From an uncultured Mycoplasmatota bacterium (GTDB lineage: Bacteria > Bacillota_I > Bacilli_A > RF39 > UBA660): a stretch of DNA of 46,697 bases. The DNA is taken from the NCBI GenBank assembly GCA_900551455.1, contig URVV01000010.1:1-46697 (forward strand), given 5' to 3'. The notes under the pieces were generated by a model that was not told where the DNA came from, ran no database searches, and was given only the letters and a program-made list of their open reading frames with translations. This document shows, in pieces, positions 34,315 to 42,925 of this stretch (position 1 is the stretch's first letter; every line of letters starts with the position of its first letter). The translations under genes were made by a program, and so were the position numbers.

Positions 34315-34343
34315 TTGCTTTTTCTAAAAGTTAATGATATCAT
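34315..34343 (+). promoter_or_regulatory. Promoter of the SipW-type secreted gene
   Basis: TTGCTT (34315-34320), 17-base spacer, TATCAT (34338-34343). Confidence 0.45.
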
Positions 34344-34370
34344 TGGTATAGATAATAAAGGAGTGATATT

Positions 34371-35240
34371 ATGAGTGATAATAAAAGTAGAGATATATTC
34401 TATGGCGTTGTAGCCATTGCTACCTTAATAGTAGCCTTAGTTGGAGCCACTTTAGCATATTTCTCAATTTCTACAAGCAGTAAAGAAGGAGCAGTTAATG
34501 CTAAAGGTGCTACCGTTAGTGTTCAATACTTAGATGGGCAACAAGTATCAGCTCAAGCTGATGAATTAATTCCAGCCACTCTAGATGTTGTAAAAAAAGT
34601 ATATGCAATGCGTAAAGATTCATTTTCTGAAGATGGTAACTTTGCCGAAAATGAAAAAACAAAATGTATTGATACTAAAGGAAAACAAGTTTGCAGTATC
34701 TATCGTTTTTCTGTAAGTAGTGATGTTGAAAGAGAAATAACTGCTACCCTAAATAATGAATTAAATACTTTTACTTATTTAAGTTATGGATTATATGATG
34801 TAAGTGGAACATACACTTGTAGTTCTGAAGAATATGCAAGTTTCGAAGGAGATACTAACGAAGTTAAAGAAGCTAATTGTATCGAAGAAAAGAGATGGCA
34901 AGTAATAGGTAAACAAAATGCCAAATCATTAAATCTAAATTTATGTACTAATGAAGACGAAGATGAAAGTAATAATTGCTATTCAATAAATGAATCAACA
35001 AGAGTAAAAACATATAACACTAATCCAATGGCTGTTAATTCTATTTTTGGTCTAACAGCTGATAACAAATTAAACACTAAAACTATTACTAATACTGCTC
35101 AAGTATATGACTTAGTAATCTTCATCAAAGAAAATAATGATGATCAAAATATTGACCAAGGAAAACAATACAAAGGAACAATTATTGTAAAAGCCAATGT
35201 TGAAGGTGAAAGTGGAATTATTACTGGTAGAGTAGACTAA
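34371..35240 (+). CDS. TasA/camelysin-like secreted protein (SipW-type signal) 1
   Basis: 289 residues. N-terminal hydrophobic segment ending VGATLAYFS (GATLAYF at 25-31), the pattern of SipW-dependent signals found in TasA/camelysin proteins. The exported part is beta-rich, Asn/Glu-rich with six Cys in three nearby pairs. Possibly a matrix or surface-fibre protein. Own promoter and terminator. No SipW-type signal peptidase is in the window. Confidence 0.78.
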   Translation: MSDNKSRDIFYGVVAIATLIVALVGATLAYFSISTSSKEGAVNAKGATVSVQYLDGQQVSAQADELIPATLDVVKKVYAMRKDSFSEDGNFAENEKTKCIDTKGKQVCSIYRFSVSSDVEREITATLNNELNTFTYLSYGLYDVSGTYTCSSEEYASFEGDTNEVKEANCIEEKRWQVIGKQNAKSLNLNLCTNEDEDESNNCYSINESTRVKTYNTNPMAVNSIFGLTADNKLNTKTITNTAQVYDLVIFIKENNDDQNIDQGKQYKGTIIVKANVEGESGIITGRVD

Positions 35241-35256
35241 AATAAAAAAAATGACA

Positions 35257-35299
35257 TAAAAAAAGCAAGAAATAAATAATAATAATCTTGCTTTTTTTT
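35257..35299 (+). terminator. Terminator after secreted protein 1
   Basis: AAAAAAAGCAAGA (35258-35270) pairs with TCTTGCTTTTTTT (35286-35298). Confidence 0.85.
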
Positions 35300-35333
35300 A
35301 TTAACTAGTGTATCATTATAATAGGTGATAGTA

Positions 35334-35897
35334 ATGATAGAAAGTAGTGAAAACAAGAAAAAACTATTCTACTTAATTGTTCTAGTTTTAACCTTTATTA
35401 CTATGATTATTGGTGCTACTTTAGCATACTTTATGTTAAAAGCTAGCCAAAAAGAAGAGGGGACTGTCCTATATACAGGAACCCTACAAATAAATTATAT
35501 TAATGGAATTTACTTAGAAAATCCAGAATTATTACCATTAAAAAATGTTACATATAATTCCTACAAAGATGTTTATCGCAATAATTTTGCAATTTCTAGT
35601 TCTGGAACTCTAGATCAAATAATCGCCCTCGACTTAGACATTTCAAAAAATGAATTTGCTGCAAATGCCATTAAATATGCCCTATATAACAGTAAAGGAA
35701 AAGAATTAACTAGAGGTACAGTTCAAAACAAAGGAGCAAAAAATCTAATAAATAATATTTTTCTAGGTCACGGTGAAACGGCTACATATACATTGATTAT
35801 CTGGTTAGATAACACTAACTATAATCAAAATTTTGAAATGGGACACATCATAACTGGTAAAATAAATGTTCATGCCATTCAAGCCAGATATAAATAA
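35334..35897 (+). CDS. TasA/camelysin-like secreted protein (SipW-type signal) 2
   Basis: 187 residues from ATG 35334 (AGGTGATA upstream; GTG at 35325 also in frame). Hydrophobic N-terminus with IIGATLAYF (GATLAYF at 27-33), then a single beta-rich domain with the camelysin-like order: GTLQINYINGIY..., YRNNFAISSSG..., ATYTLIIWLDNTNYNQ, GKINVHA. Shorter and without Cys, so likely a minor subunit to a partner such as protein 1. It is 22 bases before the third secreted gene. Confidence 0.78.
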   Translation: MIESSENKKKLFYLIVLVLTFITMIIGATLAYFMLKASQKEEGTVLYTGTLQINYINGIYLENPELLPLKNVTYNSYKDVYRNNFAISSSGTLDQIIALDLDISKNEFAANAIKYALYNSKGKELTRGTVQNKGAKNLINNIFLGHGETATYTLIIWLDNTNYNQNFEMGHIITGKINVHAIQARYK

Positions 35898-35919
35898 ATA
35901 ATAATAAGGGAGTGATTAT

Positions 35920-37494
35920 ATGAGTAAGTTACCTACAAAACAAATATACCTGTTACTAATAATAATTGTTGGTATAGTTGCTCTATCCGTATATTCAACC
36001 TATGCTATCTTTACCCTTGAAGGAGAAACATCTAGTGTTGTTACAATTCATACTCCAAATACTCTAAAGATAACTGAAAATATGTCTGAATATAGACAAA
36101 TAACAATACCTAAAAATAGTTATATAAATACAGACGTCGATATATACAACACATTTACATATGATCTATGCTACAGCACCTGGTATAAAATACCTAACAA
36201 ATCTATTGAAACTTCCAGTATTAAAGTATTTCAAGTAACCGCTACCACCAATATCTCATCAGGTATTATCCCAAGTATTACCGGAGTACGAGTACCCCTT
36301 TTAATAATTAATGATAACGATTATGATGTAAAAATAAACATTGGTGTTTCAACAAATCAAAAAAAAGAAACCTGTTCCCTAAATATTGATAACGATAAAA
36401 CAACCATTACTAAAACAATTAATTCTTACCAAGAATTATCAACTTATTTAAAAGAAAATAATAACAAATTTAATGAAGATAAAGAAGGATACCTAACATA
36501 TAAAAATCTAACTAAAGAAATAATCCTTCCAAATGAAGTACCCTTTTATATATCAGATAAATTTACTTATCAAGGAGAAAACTTTACCTTAACAAACCCT
36601 AAAGAAATAACTACTGCTTCCATTGAAGATATTACCCAGTATAAAGACCAATACCTATGTATAGAAGGTAAAGAATGCAGTTCAATCTATCAAATAATAA
36701 CCCTAAAAAAAGAAACAGCTAATAATAATGATATATATAAAATAACCAACTATAACCTTTTAAATGGATATCTTGCAGGAAAATCAGGAATAAAAAAAGT
36801 AACCACCAATAATATAGATAATTACTTATACTATGGTGACAATCCTCATAATTTTATCTACTATAATTGTACAAATGAACAAGATACATCTACTTGTGAA
36901 CTATGGCGAATAATTGGCACATATTATGATCAAACCGAGAAAAAATACTTAACAAAAATAATAAAAAATGACTATTTAGAACCAATGAAATATCAAACTA
37001 ACCAAAATAATTCTTGGAATAACTCTCTAATAAAAAAATATTTAGACACAGAATACAAACTAAACAACCAAAATTATCTAAAAGAAATCACCTATCAAGA
37101 AGAATATATTGATGAGTCTCAACAAATAAAATATTTAAATACCGAATTAAAGTCAAAGATAAATCTTTTAAACATAACTGACTATTTAAGCGCTTCTGTA
37201 TGCAGCAATTTAACACTATCTAATCTTATAAGCACTTGCCTACAAAAAAACTATTTAAATCTACTTCAAGAAGAGTGGACGAGAACCATAGATTATAAGA
37301 CACCAACAACCAAAGAACAAGAAGAATCCCCAACAGTAGAAATTATTAATGATAAAGTATATACTATAGGTAGCAGTATAAATTTAACTAACATAAACAA
37401 TACTCTTAAAATAAGACCTGTAGTATATCTAAAATCAAGAGTCCTATTGACAAGCGGTGATGGAACTATTGATTCACCATATATAATCAAATAA
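35920..37494 (+). CDS. Large secreted surface protein, third of the cluster
   Basis: 524 residues. N-terminal signal segment (about 9-30) ending YSTYAIF, a variant of the SipW-type end. The exported part is beta-rich, with a C-terminal module ending IRPVVYLKSRVLL...GDGTIDSPY, a motif I know as a repeated end of surface proteins in this type of genome. A Trp-containing segment (CELWRIIGTYYD) recalls DUF6273-like modules. Probably a cell-surface or fibre-associated protein; no enzyme motif seen. Terminator follows at once. Confidence 0.65.
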   Translation: MSKLPTKQIYLLLIIIVGIVALSVYSTYAIFTLEGETSSVVTIHTPNTLKITENMSEYRQITIPKNSYINTDVDIYNTFTYDLCYSTWYKIPNKSIETSSIKVFQVTATTNISSGIIPSITGVRVPLLIINDNDYDVKINIGVSTNQKKETCSLNIDNDKTTITKTINSYQELSTYLKENNNKFNEDKEGYLTYKNLTKEIILPNEVPFYISDKFTYQGENFTLTNPKEITTASIEDITQYKDQYLCIEGKECSSIYQIITLKKETANNNDIYKITNYNLLNGYLAGKSGIKKVTTNNIDNYLYYGDNPHNFIYYNCTNEQDTSTCELWRIIGTYYDQTEKKYLTKIIKNDYLEPMKYQTNQNNSWNNSLIKKYLDTEYKLNNQNYLKEITYQEEYIDESQQIKYLNTELKSKINLLNITDYLSASVCSNLTLSNLISTCLQKNYLNLLQEEWTRTIDYKTPTTKEQEESPTVEIINDKVYTIGSSINLTNINNTLKIRPVVYLKSRVLLTSGDGTIDSPYIIK

Positions 37495-37496
37495 TT

Positions 37497-37524
37497 AAAC
37501 TTGGAACTTTTTCCAAGTTTTTTT
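37497..37524 (+). terminator. Terminator after the surface-protein cluster
   Basis: AAACTTGGAA-CTTT-TTCCAAGTTT then T run; a classic strong terminator before polA. Confidence 0.9.
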
Positions 37525-37603
37525 CTTTTATCCCTAAATTTATGATATGATATATATAAGAACACATTACAATTAATAACTAGCTAATGAAAGGAAGAAT
37601 AAT

Positions 37604-40165
37604 ATGAAAAAAATTGTTTTAGTAGATGGTAATAACTTAATGTTTCGCAGTTATTTTGCCACCCTATACTCAGGATCAATAATGACCAATCAAGAAGGAT
37701 TTCCAACAAATGCCCTATATGGCTTTGTTAATATGATGAATAAAATCATTACTGAAGAAAACCCTGAATATATAATGGTAGCATTTGATATTGGAAAAAC
37801 TTTTCGCCACGAAAAATATGATTATTACAAAGGAAAAAGAGATGAAACCCCAGATGACTTAAAACGTCAATTCCCCGTAGCTAAAAAAATCTTAACTGCT
37901 ATGGGTATAAAATACTATGAATGTCCTGGTTATGAAGCTGATGACATTATTGGCACCTTTTCAAAAAAAATAGATGAAGAACCCGAATATGTAGGAACAA
38001 TTATCAGTAGTGATAAAGACTTACTTCAATTAATATCCGAAGACATTGAAGTAAAACTACTAAAACAAAAAGATTATATTCGTATGAATAAAGAAGTGTT
38101 TTATAACACTTATGGACTAGAGCCAATCAAAATGATAGACCTAAAATCACTAATGGGAGATACCTCCGACAACATTCCAGGTGTAAAAGGCATCGGCGAA
38201 AAAACTGCTATTAAACTACTTCAAGAATACGGATCATTAGATGGCGTTTATCAAAATATTAGTTCCATTAAAGGAGCCACTCAAACAAAATTAATTAATG
38301 ATAAAGATAATGCCTATATGTCATATGATATTGCTACAATCTATCGTGAAGTACCTATAGATACTAACTTTGAACATATAAAATACCAACAAGAATATAC
38401 TGACGATCTAATAAACATTTATCACGATCTTGGCTTTCACTCTTTATTAAAAAAAGTTCCTAAATCCTCTTCATCAACCAATATTACTTACGAAGAAATA
38501 ACTGATATAAATCAAATAAATCTAACAACAGACGTTGCTATTAATCTAGAATTAGATAATGATAACTATCATCAAGCCAACATTATTAGTATAAGTATTT
38601 ATAATAACACCACTCATCTTTATATAAAAGAAGACGCCTTAACTAATACAGACTTCCTAAAAGGAATTAATATTTATACCTATAACTACAAAAAATTATA
38701 TTCAATCTTTAAAAGAAAAAATTTCTATATTCCAACTTGTACATTTGATACAATGCTAGCAGCATATCTTCTAAATTATTCCGTAAAAGATGATTTAATT
38801 TATCTAGCTAATGATCTAAATTATAACATTTCTCATCCTTCTAAAAATCCTGATTATCAGTCTTCTGAATATAAATTATTATGCCTTGAAAAAACCAAAT
38901 TTATATATGATACAATGACTTCATTAAAGGATAAGCTAATAGCTAATAACCAAATAGATCTATATAACAATATAGAATTACCTCTAACAACAGTTTTAGC
39001 TAAAATGGAATTAAATGGAATACGCGTAGACAAATCTATTCTTGAAGAAATGAAAGAAGAAATAAAAGTTAAAATAGAATTAATTAGTAAAGATATCTAC
39101 AATTTAGCAGGACACGAATTTAACATTTCCTCACCCAAACAATTAGGAGTAGTTCTTTTCGAAGAATTAAAACTTCCATCTGGCAAAAAGAATAAAACCG
39201 GTTATGTAACCGATGCTAATACTCTAGGAAAACTAATCGAATATCCCATCATAAAACTAATTCTTGAATATCGTCTCCTAAACAAATTATATACAACATA
39301 CCTAGAGGGAATTCTTAATTCTGTAATGCCAGATGGTAAAATCCATACCATCTACACCCAAGCCCTAACTAGAACTGGCAGATTATCATCAATCGAACCA
39401 AACCTTCAAAACATTCCAGTTAGAAATGAATTTGGAAGACTAATAAGAAAAGCCTTTATTCCTGAAGAAAATTCTACTATTATGTCATCAGATTATTCCC
39501 AAATAGAATTAAGAATATTTGCTCATTTATCCAAAGTTAAAGAATTAATTGATGCTTTCAATAACAGACAAGATATTCATACAAAAACAGCTATGGACAT
39601 TTTCAAAGTACCAGATTATGCCGTTACTAAAAATATGCGTCGTCAAGCCAAAGCTGTAAATTTTGGTATCCTATATGGAATAAGTCCATATGGCCTTGCC
39701 GAAGATCTAGGTATTAGCCCTAAAGAAGCTAAACAATTTATTGAAACCTATTTTGAAACATATCCAGGAATTAAAGATTATATGAATAGAGAAATAGCTT
39801 TAGCCCATCAAACCGGTTATGTTAAAACTATTATGAATCGTACCAGAACCATCGAAGAATTAACCAGTTCTAATTACCTTCAAAGAAGTATGGGAGAACG
39901 TATGGCCCTAAATACTCCAATACAAGGGAGCAGTGCCGATATTCTAAAAAAGGCTATGGTTGAAATAGATGAATCATTTACCAAAGAAAAACTAAAAAGT
40001 ACAATGCTTCTTCAAGTTCACGACGAATTAATATTTAATGTCCTAAATGATGAAAAAGAAAAAGTCAAAAACATTGTCAAAACCATTATGGAATCCACCA
40101 TTACCCTAGATGTCCCTCTAGAAGTTGATATTGAATTTGGTTCTAATTGGTATGATGCCAAATAA
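37604..40165 (+). CDS. polA: DNA polymerase I (3'-5' exonuclease inactive)
   Basis: 853 residues in the usual three-part order: 5'-3' nuclease (about 1-290; GYEADDIIGTF and DNIPGVKGIGEKTA visible), a 3'-5' exonuclease-like domain (about 300-470) that lacks the catalytic acids (INLELDN in place of the DxE motif), and the polymerase domain. Motif A SSDYSQIELR has Asp630, motif B RRQAKAVNFGILYG, motif C QVHDELIF has Asp807. A dead proofreading domain is normal for Bacillus-type Pol I. A metabolic and repair neighbour, mutM, is one gene further, as in Bacillus. Confidence 0.97.
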   Translation: MKKIVLVDGNNLMFRSYFATLYSGSIMTNQEGFPTNALYGFVNMMNKIITEENPEYIMVAFDIGKTFRHEKYDYYKGKRDETPDDLKRQFPVAKKILTAMGIKYYECPGYEADDIIGTFSKKIDEEPEYVGTIISSDKDLLQLISEDIEVKLLKQKDYIRMNKEVFYNTYGLEPIKMIDLKSLMGDTSDNIPGVKGIGEKTAIKLLQEYGSLDGVYQNISSIKGATQTKLINDKDNAYMSYDIATIYREVPIDTNFEHIKYQQEYTDDLINIYHDLGFHSLLKKVPKSSSSTNITYEEITDINQINLTTDVAINLELDNDNYHQANIISISIYNNTTHLYIKEDALTNTDFLKGINIYTYNYKKLYSIFKRKNFYIPTCTFDTMLAAYLLNYSVKDDLIYLANDLNYNISHPSKNPDYQSSEYKLLCLEKTKFIYDTMTSLKDKLIANNQIDLYNNIELPLTTVLAKMELNGIRVDKSILEEMKEEIKVKIELISKDIYNLAGHEFNISSPKQLGVVLFEELKLPSGKKNKTGYVTDANTLGKLIEYPIIKLILEYRLLNKLYTTYLEGILNSVMPDGKIHTIYTQALTRTGRLSSIEPNLQNIPVRNEFGRLIRKAFIPEENSTIMSSDYSQIELRIFAHLSKVKELIDAFNNRQDIHTKTAMDIFKVPDYAVTKNMRRQAKAVNFGILYGISPYGLAEDLGISPKEAKQFIETYFETYPGIKDYMNREIALAHQTGYVKTIMNRTRTIEELTSSNYLQRSMGERMALNTPIQGSSADILKKAMVEIDESFTKEKLKSTMLLQVHDELIFNVLNDEKEKVKNIVKTIMESTITLDVPLEVDIEFGSNWYDAK

Positions 40166-40225
40166 TAAACATCCTAAATTCTTCTATACTATGAGTATTA
40201 TAATATACGAAAGGAGTAAATATTT

Positions 40226-41029
40226 ATGGAAAATATTCAAAAACAAAATAAAATATTAAAAGTCATCATCTTTATCTTATTACTACTATTACTAGGAATC
40301 TCCATTTTTTGTATAAATTATCTTAAATCAAAAGAAAATGATAACCAAACAACTGAAGAATATAAAAATATCGAAGATTTTGTAACTATCGAAGATTATA
40401 ATATTAGTAATGAAACCCTAAAAAAAGTAAACTTTAAAAACCTTGATTCTACTTTAATAAAAAAATTTACTGATAAGCAAGATAATAACATCAAAGACAT
40501 TGAAAAAATAATCAACAGTACTAACAAAGACCCTGAAACGAAATAACAATTTAAAGATACTCATATACTAGAAAGTAATGTCTGGGCTCAAATTAATGCC
40601 AATATCTTAACCATATATCAAGAGTACATAGTCAGTGTTGAAAACACTTATACATACCTAAATACGATTAATATTAATTTGAAAAATAAAAAAGTATTAA
40701 GTAACGAAGATATTTTAAAATTAGCAAATACTAACTTTCTAAATTTAGCAACAGCATACTACAACAAAGAAATTGAAGATCCCACTATCGAATATATATA
40801 CAAAAAGAATCCCAATAAAGAATGTAATGAAGTCATATCTAAAAAAGAATTAATAGAACAAAAAGATATCTATATAAATCTAATCAAAGATAATTTAGAT
40901 TCCGTTATCTATTCTTATATCAAAGATAATAAAATTCACTATAAATATGCCGAAGCATCCGTTAAACTGCTTTACCAAAATTTATGTATTGGTAGTGGAT
41001 TCTCATATACTGATGTTGAATTGACTTAA
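40226..41029 (+). pseudogene. Membrane protein interrupted by an in-frame TAA
   Basis: Two open stretches, 40226-40546 and 40679-41029, are in the same frame; the only break between them is TAA at 40544-40546, with no further stop over the 132 bases in between. Read through, the product is about 267 residues: a membrane segment (about 10-31), then a soluble, helical, Lys/Asp-rich domain. Two codons like AAA/CAA/GAA differ from TAA by one base, so a recent point mutation, a sequencing error or recoding are all possible. Function not recognised. Confidence 0.7.
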
Positions 41030-41053
41030 AACTTTTGCTTTTAAGTCTTTTTT
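41023..41053 (+). terminator. Terminator before mutM
   Basis: GACTTAAAA (41023-41031) pairs with TTTTAAGTC (41039-41047), then TTTTTT. It overlaps the stop of the broken gene. Confidence 0.8.
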
Positions 41054-41086
41054 CTGATAAAATATTTGTTGAAAGAAGTTGATATT

Positions 41087-41902
41087 ATGCCAGAACTACC
41101 TGAAGTAGAAACTGTAAAAAATGGATTACTAAGAAAAGTAAAAAATCGAAAAATAATAAGTTGTAATGTTCTTTGGCCTGGTATTATTGCATCCCCTGAT
41201 AAAGAAACATTTATCAAAAATATTGCTAACGAAACAATTAATGATATTACAAGAAGAGGAAAATTCATTATCTTTCGTTTAGATAAATACTTTCTAATAT
41301 CTCATCTTCGTATGGAAGGAAAATACTTTATAAAAGAACAAAATGAACCATATACAAAACACGATCATATTATTTTCAGCCTAGATAATCATCAAGAATT
41401 AAGATATAATGATACTCGTAAATTTGGTAAAATGTATCTAGTAACTAAAGATAAACTAGAATTAACCCCTTTATCAAAATTAGGATTAGAACCCTGGGAT
41501 AAACATCTTACAACAACCTATCTAAAAGAAAAACTAAATAAAAAGAAACCCATAAAAACACTTCTCCTAGATCAAACAATAATTGCCGGAATAGGTAACA
41601 TCTACGCCGATGAAATCCTTTATCTATCCCAAATAAATCCCCAAACACAAGGTACAAAATTAACTACTAAAAATTTATCCGCCATCATCAAAAACACTCA
41701 GGAAATCTTAGAAAAATCTATTAAAAAAGGGGGTACCACTATCCATACCTATACCTCCGTAGATGGTATTACAGGATTATTTCAACAAGAAATACTAGTT
41801 CACGGTAAAGAAAATCAACCTTGTCCTAAATGTCATACCAAAATACTAAAAACAACTATTAATGGTAGAGGAACTTACTACTGTCCAAACTGTCAAAAAT
41901 AA
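41087..41902 (+). CDS. mutM: Formamidopyrimidine-DNA glycosylase (Fpg/MutM)
   Basis: 271 residues from ATG 41087, chosen because maturation needs Pro at position 2 (MPELPEVETV; Pro2 is the catalytic N-terminus and Glu3 the acid); an in-frame ATG at 41066 would bury it. Lys59 (RRGKF) and the C-terminal zinc finger with Cys246, 249, 266 and 269 are present. Removes 8-oxoguanine and formamidopyrimidines from DNA. Lies close to polA, as in Bacillus. Confidence 0.96.
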   Translation: MPELPEVETVKNGLLRKVKNRKIISCNVLWPGIIASPDKETFIKNIANETINDITRRGKFIIFRLDKYFLISHLRMEGKYFIKEQNEPYTKHDHIIFSLDNHQELRYNDTRKFGKMYLVTKDKLELTPLSKLGLEPWDKHLTTTYLKEKLNKKKPIKTLLLDQTIIAGIGNIYADEILYLSQINPQTQGTKLTTKNLSAIIKNTQEILEKSIKKGGTTIHTYTSVDGITGLFQQEILVHGKENQPCPKCHTKILKTTINGRGTYYCPNCQK

Positions 41903-41924
41903 ATTAATATATAAGGAAGGATTT

Positions 41925-42758
41925 ATGTCTAAAATATATAAGATAGAAAATAATAAATTACTATCAACTAAAACTTTTATAATCTATTCAGATATTCACT
42001 ATTATAAAAATATGAATCTAAATTATCTATACAAAGAACTATCTAAATTAACTACTGACTCTCCCAATTATATTCTCTTACTAGGAGATCTTATAGATGA
42101 TCCTAACATTTCATCAAAAGAACTACCCCCCCTAAGAGATTACTTATTAAAACTATCAAAAATAACCAAAATAATTACCATCTTAGGAAACCATGACATT
42201 CTAACTAATTATAAAAATATTTCCAATGAAAATTCCAAGTATCTAAATATGTTAAGAAACATCCCTAATTTACACCTCTTAGAAAACACTTCCTATCAAG
42301 ATAATCAAATATATTTTTATGGAACAAAATATCAAGGAACATACTATAAACATAAAGAACCATTACCAATCTGGCTATCTACTGTTAAAAATATAACTTT
42401 TCCAGATGATACTCTAAATATCATCCTAGAACATAGTCCTAATAATATTTTTAATCCTCATAACTTCACTAGCATCCCCTCACTAAAGAAAACAGATATA
42501 GTTTTCTCAGGACATAATCACTTTGGCTGTATCCCAAGTTACCTAGATCCAATTATTCCAGGTAACATAGGCCTAATTGGTGCCAGTAATAACTTATTTC
42601 CCAAATACTCAAGAGGAAAAATCCAAATAACACCCAACACTACAGGTATTATTTGCCCACCAATTACAACCTTTTCAAACGAAAAAGGAATCTTTAAATT
42701 AGCAAACATTTTCTATCCTCCACAAAACATTAAACTAAAAATTCTTAGAAAAAAATAA
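41925..42758 (+). CDS. Calcineurin-like metallophosphoesterase
   Basis: 277 residues from ATG 41925 (AAGGAAGG just upstream); an in-frame extension would overlap mutM. Metal-binding motifs in order: SDIH with Asp23 and His25, GDLID with Asp55, GNHD with Asn89-His90-Asp91, LEHSP, and GHNHFGC. No signal peptide or membrane helix is obvious. Substrate is unknown: nucleotide or phosphodiester cleavage would fit the fold. It starts 22 bases after mutM and is probably co-transcribed. Confidence 0.9.
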   Translation: MSKIYKIENNKLLSTKTFIIYSDIHYYKNMNLNYLYKELSKLTTDSPNYILLLGDLIDDPNISSKELPPLRDYLLKLSKITKIITILGNHDILTNYKNISNENSKYLNMLRNIPNLHLLENTSYQDNQIYFYGTKYQGTYYKHKEPLPIWLSTVKNITFPDDTLNIILEHSPNNIFNPHNFTSIPSLKKTDIVFSGHNHFGCIPSYLDPIIPGNIGLIGASNNLFPKYSRGKIQITPNTTGIICPPITTFSNEKGIFKLANIFYPPQNIKLKILRKK

Positions 42759-42774
42759 ATCTCAAATCAATTAT

Positions 42775-42798
42775 AGCCATTATTTTAATGGCTTTTTC
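42775..42798 (+). terminator. Terminator after the metallophosphoesterase gene
   Basis: AGCCATTA-TTT-TAATGGCT followed by TTTTTC. Confidence 0.85.
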
Positions 42799-42925
42799 TT
42801 TACTAAAGCCAAAACATCTGCTAAAATAAACTATATAAGTCATAAAATAACCAAAATAGGGCATATACTATTCACTCGCTAAAATATAAACTAAAATATA
42901 TGCACATTTTTTAAGGAGGAAAATT

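Noticed and set aside
41066..41086. Longer mutM start
   Set aside because: Fpg needs Pro right after the initiator Met as its catalytic N-terminus.
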